Origin: Buddleja alternifolia
Lineage: Eukaryota > Streptophyta > Magnoliopsida > Lamiales > Scrophulariaceae
DNA: 64,000 nucleotides
Direction: 5' to 3'
NCBI GenBank assembly: GCA_019426215.1
Contig: CM033395.1
Span: forward strand, 17,412,569-17,476,568
The translations under genes and the position numbers were made by a program. Position 1 is the first letter of the stretch. Each line of letters opens with the position of its first letter. The notes under the pieces are model-generated. The model had not been told where the DNA came from and searched no databases. It saw nothing but the letters and a program-made list of their open reading frames with translations. Positions 56,253 to 64,000 of this stretch are shown piece by piece.

Positions 56253-59200
56253 TTAATCTTCTTCTTCTTCTTCAACATTGAGTCTTCTGTTTACCTCAGC
56301 CCTGATTGCTTCTGAAATGTTTTCTTCAAGTCTAATCATGGCGGCATGTTCTTTATTTATTACTGTTTTCTATTCTTCTTCTTGTTTGTTTTTATAAGCA
56401 ACAAATTGCTTATCCCATTCAACTGGGTCGATGCCAATCATCCTTAGGCATACTCTGAATGCTCTAATGAAGTCTGACTACTTTTGCTCTTTAGCAATGA
56501 TCTTTGGGTCAGAAGGTTCTGGAATAGGCAGTCTAGAGAATGGAACATCAAACTGTTCAAGCAATGCCCTTGAAGGTACTAGCAAAAGTTGAAAAAAGAT
56601 TTGACGCCTGATCGGAGGGCTGGAAGCTCTTGAACTGGATGCTTTCCTCTTCTCCCCTCTTTTTTGTCCTTCCCCCTTATTGCCATCATCAACCTTTAGA
56701 AAATGCTCGGTTAGCAGGCTAACTTGATTAGCAATCTAAGATATTGATGTTGTAAGATCATCCAGACGCTTATCAAAATGCTCCTTCATGGCCAGTTGGT
56801 TTGCCATAGTAGCATCATGCAGTTCTTGAAATTCCTTTCTGCATTCTCCAAGTGTCGCTTGAGCAGTACCTTTCATATGACCTATCTGATTGTCATGGTC
56901 TGAGACTCAATTTTGCTAAGTCAGTCTTGATCCAGTGGAGGGATTCTTCATTATGAGTAGCGTGGTTGCTCACCTCCTCTAAGATTGATTTCAACAAAGG
57001 TCCAAAGGCTTGACCCACATCCGAAGAAGCCGCTTGAGGAGCCGGTCGCTTAAATCTGGATGTATGCTTGAGTGAGTCAAGAGAAACTTGATATGCTGGA
57101 TCAAATACTGTGCCTTTGGCTTCAATTGGGAGATCCTCAACAACATCAGCAATATCAGAATCAACTAGTTCAGAAGCGTCAGAAATAGCCTCTGGTGGAG
57201 ACGCTTGAACTGGTTCTTTAGCAGACGCTGGAATTCTTACAATTTCTAAGACGGACGCTGGTGCAGATTCTTCAATTAACTTTATAGGCGCTTCCTCAAG
57301 CGCTGACTCCTTTTGACGGAAGTCATCGAATTGAAAGTTCCAGTTGGCAAGTTTTGTATAGGAATCTGAAGTAGCTTCCAGAAGGTCAGTAAGTCTTCAG
57401 TAAGAGATGCAAATCCCTTGAATAAAGGTGCGAAGAGGACTGTCTCGAGCTAGGACACACATTGGACCCATGATGTCCAATACATGATTTGGAAAGATCT
57501 TTGACTGCGGCTTTGGAATGAGAAATAAAGTATCTGGGCAATAATGCAAAGAAAATCAATAATTCAATCCATAAGAAGACTCTCGGATTTGTGAGCTTCT
57601 GGCACGTACATGCAATAATAGTTTTCCAAATATGGGTACGCCGCTTGAGCTATGCCTTGGTTGCGTTCAAGCAAAGATAGAACATAGGCATAATGCTCGC
57701 TTACTTCCTGCTTGATAGATGGTAGAAAGGGATAACCTTGGAAGTTGCGGATCCGAGAGCCATTGGGCTTCCGGAGATTTTCAGTGAAGATCTTATCGAA
57801 GTGAGGAATGGGAGCCATGATCTTCATCATCAATCTGATGTTGTCATCACAGTGGCTTGGAGAGAAGTTCAAGAAAGTCACTGATGAACTACCACTGGTT
57901 GACGCTTGAGCGTTGAAATGAAGAGGAGTGATGGAAAGCCTGTGCAGTGCTTGACGTAGAAATAGTTTTATCTATTGACGGACTTCAGGTAACTTGTCAA
58001 CAGACCCAACTCTCTCTTGACGCTTCTCAAGGCAATACTTGGCAAACTGACATCTCTTGTCATGCATGCATGTGCCAAATAAATGAGGAGCTTTGACCAA
58101 GTCTTGAAATGAGAATTGATGGCCAACATACGCTTCACACCAATTCACTTCACTCATGCAATAGTCAGCACCTACATTTATTATCTCTCGAATGCCCTCG
58201 TGGTGAATATCCCCGATGGATTCAAAGCGATGTTTGACTGTTTGATAGCTGGTGTTCAAAACACTATCAAAGTATGCATCAGCCTCAGCTTGGATCATAT
58301 CAGATAAGGATGCCCGACGCTCACCAGCATGAACACCTTTGTTCTTCCAGAGACGAAGGGGATTAGCTAAACGCTTATTTGCTTTACTGTTGGCGATATG
58401 GGAAAAGTGAGTGTACCCTTTTCTATTTAATACTGCCTATGATGGATTTAGAAAGGTTGGGCGAAAAGGATCATACACTCTGATGTTAAAATTCCTCAGA
58501 GCAAAGCCAGTGGGCTTGCTGTGTCCAAATTCTCGATAATAAGCGAGATCCACATCACATCGTGGAGTCCTAACTCCTTTCCTTTTTGCTTGGAGATCAA
58601 TAGAAGCAAGAATCTTACTGGGAGTTTTCCCAAGCTGAACAGCTAGATAGTATGCCTTCTTAGCTGGTGTAAATTGTGAGGCGAACAAAGTGTCTCTAAT
58701 GGACTGATCAGATTCAATCAGCAAGGTTACTTCATCCTCAGCAACTATTTATCTTTCTTCATTATATCCTGCTGGGATGAAATCTTCTTTGAGTGTTAGA
58801 GGCATGTAGTTGATTGACTGATCAATCATTTTCAGTGAGTCCAGCTTGAAGAAGTGCCTTGGCTTTATAACGTCCACAACAACGCTCTGACCTTCTAAGC
58901 ATGCCTCTGTTATAGCTGGGACAGGGGTTGATGTTTGAACCTCTTTGAGAGCAGGTTCCTCGGTTTCACTTGCAGCAACTTCGGCGGCAATATCTTTGGC
59001 AATAGCCACAACTTCCGTCATCTCAACATCCAGGTGGATGTCTATTGAAGCTTCAGCAGCAGCTGGAACTAAAGCTGTAGCACAATAATTATCCTCTATA
59101 AGAGCAGGATCTTCTACAGATGTAGGAATAGAAATGCTGCGGGAAGAAATAAACTTACCCTGAGAGCTTGTCTCAACAACAACTTGAGCACAACAGCATC

Positions 59201-60352
59201 AGCTTGAGCTCTTGGCTCAACAGTCTCAGGCTCTTCAAGAACAGGAGCAGCTTGACGCTTGCTTGTCCTGGAACGCTTAAAGATCTTCTTCACGTTGACT
59301 CCTTCAACGAGCTTCAGCGTTTGAGCGGGAGGAGCAGCAGCTGGTTCCTCGAAGTCTATTTGTTTAATAATGCCTTCTAGCTTCCTCCGCTTAACTAGAG
59401 GAATCTTGTCCTCTGCATCCTCATCAGTTTTCTCATCATCCTTTTGAGGAGAAGGAATGATTTGAGCCTTGGGCTTTCTGGGAGCCCTCTTCTTAGTAAC
59501 AGCCGAACGCTTCACGGCTTCTTCTGGAATTGGACACTCAGTCTCTTCGTTAGACGCTTCACGTACTTCCAGATGCTCAGACAATGGTCTAGCAGCACCA
59601 CCAACTTTGGGAGGATTGAAGAGATAGTTCAGAATCCTTTTTTCCAGTAACTTGGCCTTATTCAGAGGTTGACCAAAAGAGTAGACACAGTTGGAGCGAT
59701 ACAGCAGGTCACTCAAAATAAGTCCATAAGGTTTATTTGGGGCTCTTAAACAGTCCTGAAACCTTCCAAAAATGTACTCACTCTAGTTGATCTTGATGTT
59801 GAGGAGTATCGCGGTCATCATCTGAAATTGTATTGGGTTGACCTTATCAAAAGTACCCACTCTGGATTCTATGATTTTGCTGCAGAAATCAGCCATCAGT
59901 CGGTATTTAGAAACAAGTTCTTTCTTTTCGAAGTGTTGTTTGTATGGTACATCATCATAAGCACTCATAGTTGTCCATGCTTCTTTGGTTTGTTCCAAAG
60001 TAACGCAGTCCAATGCCTCACCCTCATTTGGGAGATTGAAGTTCTTGGCAATGGAGGCAGCAGACAACACAAATTCCATTGGTGACTCCTTCTTAGATAG
60101 AGGAATGAGACAAGAGATCGACTTCCTATCTTTAGAGAGTTTGGCATTTTTCCAGAAGGTGTCAACTTCCGTCGGAAACAAATAAGAGTATTGAGTCAAA
60201 AAGGTTTTAAGTCCAGCCTTGGTGACAGAGTCCATCATTTCTGTCAAATTAATCTGTGGTTGTTCATAGAGGAACTTCCAGTCGACAACAAGGCCTTCAG
60301 TGACCTTGATGGTAGGCTCGGCAGAAGTAGCAATGGATTTCTTTGTTGCCAT
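56253..60352 (-). pseudogene. Copia-B4 accessory ORF, about 1,360 codons, broken
   Basis: It starts at ATG 60352 (MATKKSIATSAEP) and ends at TAA 56253 after an acidic tail (NVEEEEED). Regions from the N-terminus: a globular part (60352-59600; TKAGLKTFLTQYSYLF, KNFNLPNEGEALD, KYRLMADFC), a Lys/Arg-rich part with KKRAPRKPKAQ and PLVKRRKLEG that could be nuclear-targeting, an acidic Ala/Glu/Val-rich linker, a second globular part (58720-57560; HFDKIFTENLRKPNGSRI), a coiled coil and a C-terminal segment. Lesions: TAG for Trp near 59783, a frameshift near 59175, and several from 57560 to 56650. It is parallel to the B2 ORF. In position it matches the extra, sometimes env-like, ORF of Sireviruses, but no signal peptide or transmembrane segment is evident. 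Function unknown. Confidence 0.78.
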
Positions 60353-61181
60353 TTTTAGTGAAAAAGATGAACTGAAATTTTCTTTTGCTTTGAGAGAGAG
60401 AGAGAGATGGTAATTTTGCAGATAGCTTTGAGTAAGAGTGAATAATTTTTCTACAGAAATTGTGTTTTAAATGACACAGTAAATGAATTTTTGAAACTTG
60501 TGTTCTCTCGTCCCTTTAGGATTTAGACACGTGTAAAGTTATTTAATCTCAACTATGAAAGTTTTAACTGCGGACGCGAGTTTTAAGTAAGAGAGGGAAG
60601 TTACTTTTGGTAACTCCCATATATAAAGATTTGACGTCCGAGTTAAAAAAAAAATTTAAAACATTTGGAATTTTCAGAGTGTAATGCACGCGCCCGATGG
60701 TATACTGACACGTACCCAGACATGTACTAATTCTGAACCGTCATTTTAAAAAGTTTTGATTACCCGCCAGTTTGATGTGATGGAAACGTGTGAATAGAGT
60801 CCAAAATAGACTTTTGAGTCTATCCACTACGTTAAGAAGCGTGTAAAATTTATGCATGAATTTTATAAACAATTTTATATTAATTGTTGAGTGGAATAGG
60901 TTCAACGCTTGACACATATTACTTGTAAGATTACTGTTGACGCTTGAGATCAAAAACTTTGTCTGTTGGAGCGTCCAACATATTATGCATAAATGATGCT
61001 GAGCGTTTATGATCATGCGTATGAAAGTTTTGATCATTGACGCTTGCAAATATGTTCAAGTACAAGTTTAAGGTTCCCCCTAAATTTGTTAACTTGTAAC
61101 AACTTTTCAAAAGATCTTTTGGACATAAATAAAGTGGATTCCCCCTAAATTATATGTCTAATAAAATATGATGCATAATGA
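60353..61181 (-). other. Spacer between pol and accessory ORF in B4
   Basis: About 830 bp, AT-rich, without a conserved frame. It includes a short GA run at 60392-60405. A promoter or splice acceptor for the accessory ORF might lie here, but I see no definite motif. Confidence 0.5.
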
Positions 61182-62069
61182 TTAAGCATTTAAATCGATC
61201 ATACCTAATTCACTTCTCAAAGTGAGAAAGCGTTGTTCATTGAGAGCTTTGGTGAAGATATCTGCCAATTGTTTGTCAGTTCCAATAAAATGCATGGAGA
61301 TATCTTTCTTTTGAACATGGTCACGAAGAAAATGGTATCTAATGTCAATATGTTTGGTTCTGGAATGAAGAATAGGGTTTTGAGTCATGGCTAGAGCACT
61401 TTGGTTATCACAATGAATGGGAGTTGGACCTAGGATTATACCATAATCTATAAGTTGTTACCTCATCCATAACACTTGTGCACAACAACTTCCTGCAGCT
61501 ACATACTCGGCTTCAGCTGTAGAGGTAGCTATGGATTGTTGTTTCTTACTATGCCATGAAACTAACCTATCACCTAGAAATTGACATGTACCACTAGTAC
61601 TCTTACGATCTATTTTGCAACCTACAAAATCTGCATCTGAGTAACCAATTAGTTCAAAAGGAGAGTCCCTTGGATACCATAAGCCCACATTTTGTGTGCC
61701 TTTTAGGTATTTAAGGATCTTCTTGGCAGCAATTAAGTGTGACTCTTTAGGATCAGCTTGAAATCGTGCACACATGCATACCGAAAACATAATATCAGGT
61801 CTACTAGCAGTAAGATAAAGAAGTGATCCAATGATACCTCTATAATTAGTGATATCAACCTTCTTCCCACTTTCATCTTTATCTAACTTAAGCATTTGGC
61901 TCATTGGAATTTTTGAATATGATGCATTTTCCATACCAAATTTCTTAATCATATCACGTGTATATTTAGCTTGGTTAATAAATATGCCATTAGGGAGTTG
62001 TTTAACTTGTAATCCTAAGAAAAAAGTTAATTCACCCATCATGCTCATTTCAAATTGTTCGTGCATCAT
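61182..62069 (-). pseudogene. Copia-B4 reverse transcriptase end and RNase H
   Basis: 62069-61458 has GELTFFLGLQVKQLPNGIFI, GSLLYLTASRPDIMFSVCM, the RNase H start GYSDADFVGCKIDRKSTSGT and TAEAEYVAA. TAA at 61458 replaces a Gln codon. The same frame continues to 61182 with RTKHIDIRYHFLRDHV and KQLADIFTKALNE, the typical copia RNase H end. The catalytic YVDD part is missing, removed by a deletion whose right side is at about 62070-62120. Confidence 0.88.
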
Positions 62070-62118
62070 TTTTGAAAATTTCTCACACAGACACTCGTTT
62101 CAAATTCACCCATCATGC

Positions 62119-62775
62119 TCATTTTTGAACAGGTCCAAACAGATCCATGTGAAGTAGTTCAAGTATTCTAGTGGTAGATAGATGAGGTTTTCTCTTGAAA
62201 GATGATTTAACTTGTTTTCCCATTTGACAAGCATCACAAAGGCGATCCTTGTGAAATGGTCCTTTTGGTAATCCCTCTACAAGATTTAGATTTATAAACT
62301 GAGTGATTGTCTTAAAGTTGAGGTGATTCATTTTTCTATGCCATAACCAACCCTTTTTAGATTCATTTTTAGCAACAAAGCATGTTGGGTTGTTATCAAG
62401 TGTTGAACCCCAATATACCAAATATACGTAGTTTGTTCTTTTACCTTTTAATTTAGTAGACTTAGTCTTAGCGCCATTTTTATAGCAACAGTCGCTTGAG
62501 AATATGACTTCAAAGCCTTTATCACAGAATTGACTTATGCTTAATAAATTGTGCTTCAAACCCTCAACATAATAAACATCACTTATTATGATGTTCCCCC
62601 TATGCACAATACCTATACATTTGGTTTTACCTTTGGAGTTGTCACCAAATACAACCTGAGGACCATTGGCAGCTCGATAGTTGATCAAAAGATCCTTGAA
62701 ACCAGTCATGTGCCTTGACGATCCACTATCGAAGCACTAAACAGATGTATCGGCTTTAGCTCTAGGTACCTGCAA
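62119..62775 (-). pseudogene. Copia-B4 protease and GAG-pre-integrase
   Basis: It begins near VPRA, has TAG for the Trp before CFDSGSSRHMT (protease DSG motif), then VYYVEGLKHNLLSISQFCD, WLWHRKMNHLNF ... CDACQMGKQVK and ELLHMDLFGPVQ. It ends abruptly at the integrase start by a deletion of integrase plus most of the reverse transcriptase. The same parts of B3 are highly similar. Confidence 0.87.
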
Positions 62776-62789
62776 TAAAAAAGGAAGTT

Positions 62790-64000
62790 CTATTTCTGTT
62801 TAGGTACCCATTGTTGCTTGCATCCTTTAACATTAGTAGCATCGTTAGTTTGAATTAGAACTTTAGGAACCCATATTTGCCTAGTCTTCATTGTAGGAAT
62901 ACTGGCCTTCTTGGGTTTCACAGTGTGTTGTGTGTGTTGTTTGGGTGTATAATAATATTTTCGATTATAATAGTAATCATAATCATGATCATAGTCATAA
63001 TCATCATAGTATCGATAATATGATCTTAACTGCCTTGGATATTGACGCTGGTATTTCCTTAGCTCTGGCTTGGGTTGCACTTTTGGTGCTGGACGTTAGC
63101 GCTTGATTTACAATGGTTAGATTTTTCCTTAGCTTTCTGAGCATTTGGATGAACCCGTCTTTGTGAATCATTTGCCTTTTCCTTACCCTTACCTGAGTCA
63201 GCTTTGGCTTTCTCATTTGGCCTCGTACCATTGTCGCTTGGTTCATTTAGCGTTTGACTTTGTGAACCTTTCTTAACAAAGAAAACACCCTTTCCTTTGT
63301 TGTTTGCAGTAACATTAGGTTTGTTTAGTTGTTTACCGAATTTATTGCATCCTAAACTGGTCTTTTCACCAAATAACCTTGTTACCTCAGTCACATTGTC
63401 GAGCTTTCTTGATGCTTTAGACAATGATGAGATGAGCTGTTCTGATTTAGCAAGTCTAGCAATCAGCCCAACTTCTCTCTTGATTATTATATCAAGATCA
63501 CTTTTCAATTGGATTATTTCACTCTCAAGCGATTGGTTTTTCTCAATGCATTGTTACTGAATTTGCAACTCTGCCTTGAGTGTCGTTTTATCACTTGTGA
63601 GCGATGAAATGATATCAAAGTGATTTTGGAATAATTTTGCGGCATCTTGACAATCATTGTAATATTCTTTGACTTTGTCAAGTAATTCTTTATAAGAGAG
63701 AGGAAGAGATAATTCAGTGTTTACCTCAGGGGACGCTTCATCATCTCTGGCCATTAGACAGATAAGCGCTGAGTCATCCACTGGCTCATCATCATCACTG
63801 CTCTCCTCTGATGATTCCAAATCTTTAGGTGCGGATGCTGGTTTTGATTCCGCTAGCAAACCTTGTTGACGAAGGTTGCTCCTGAATTGGTTTCTATCCA
63901 CGTAATCTTGCCTTGTGGGCTTGGATACGTTTGGATAAGGGCAATTTACCTGGTAGTGCCCTGGTTTCCTACAATTATAACAAAGATTAGTTTTCATCTT
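62790..64000 (-). pseudogene. Copia-B4 gag C-terminal region, frameshifted
   Basis: At the window edge are the zinc knuckle CYNCRKPGHYQVNCP and the acidic ALICLMARDDEAS. Then comes a coiled-coil segment (KELLDKVKEYYNDCQ, ending at a stop at 63554; further heptad-like sequence in 63059-63508 with LIARLAKSEQLISSLSKA). A Lys/Ser/Asn-rich stretch and a Tyr/Asp-rich stretch (62940-63040) lead to a WVPK motif. This long tail after the knuckle is typical of SIRE-like gag and is what B3 has lost. Three frames are needed to read it, so it is dead. Confidence 0.83.

Larger units (their letters stand above)
54496..64000 (-). mobile_element. Copia-B4, Sirevirus-like, runs off the window
   Basis: Minus strand, read right to left: gag (from the window edge), protease, GAG-pre-integrase, a large deletion, the reverse transcriptase end and RNase H, a spacer, the accessory ORF and the 3' LTR. 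It is inserted in the B2 accessory ORF; TTTTT precedes it at 54491-54495, and the other flank is outside. Confidence 0.88.

Overview
This is a repeat-dense stretch of a plant nuclear genome, almost certainly a eudicot. The grounds are Ty1/copia LTR retrotransposons with iMet-tRNA-type primer sites, a Helitron, Mutator-type MITEs, a tRNA-derived SINE, and one host gene with plant-type introns. I cannot name the species. No bacterial operons, CRISPR arrays, rRNA or tRNA genes are visible. Two copia families make up about 80% of the window. Family A has LTRs of about 1.5-1.6 kb, TGTTAGAG...CCCAACA ends and a 1.8-2.6 kb leader before gag. Family B has LTRs of about 1.5 kb, TGTTAGG...GGGACCA ends, a Sirevirus/SIRE-like gag and a very long accessory ORF after pol. 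I number copies left to right: A1-A6 and B1-B4.

Left block (1-9.6 kb): the 3' end of an A1 LTR inserted in a B1 LTR fragment, then A2, a minus-strand family A copy with decayed gag-pol and both LTRs cut at their outer ends.

Host island (9.6-20.4 kb): one apparently intact minus-strand gene for a plant alpha/beta-hydrolase (four coding exons, 339 codons, Ser-Asp-His triad in place) with a probable 5' noncoding exon. Its 3.5 kb last intron holds a Helitron of about 2.8 kb. Upstream lie a (GA)n tract, a 365 bp MITE, a degenerate GGGT-rich repeat and a SINE with a 14 bp target duplication.

Nested block (20.4-64 kb): A3 carries a foldback MITE and a solo LTR in its 5' LTR and is interrupted by A4. 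A4 is interrupted by B2 (minus strand). B2 is interrupted by A5 and also by B4 (minus strand, running off the window). A5 contains a B3 fragment and a complete nested element, A6 (43253-52287), with a perfect CTTTA duplication. The nesting order agrees with decay: A3 and A4 are far more diverged than A5 and A6.

No element has intact coding capacity; most stops look like C-to-T or G-to-A changes when copies are compared. The least explained parts are the family B accessory ORF (about 1,360 codon positions in B4) and the structured family A leader, with a conserved hairpin and a 16-nt motif present three times. I found no clear evidence of a new defence or regulatory system; these two items are the best candidates for something undescribed.
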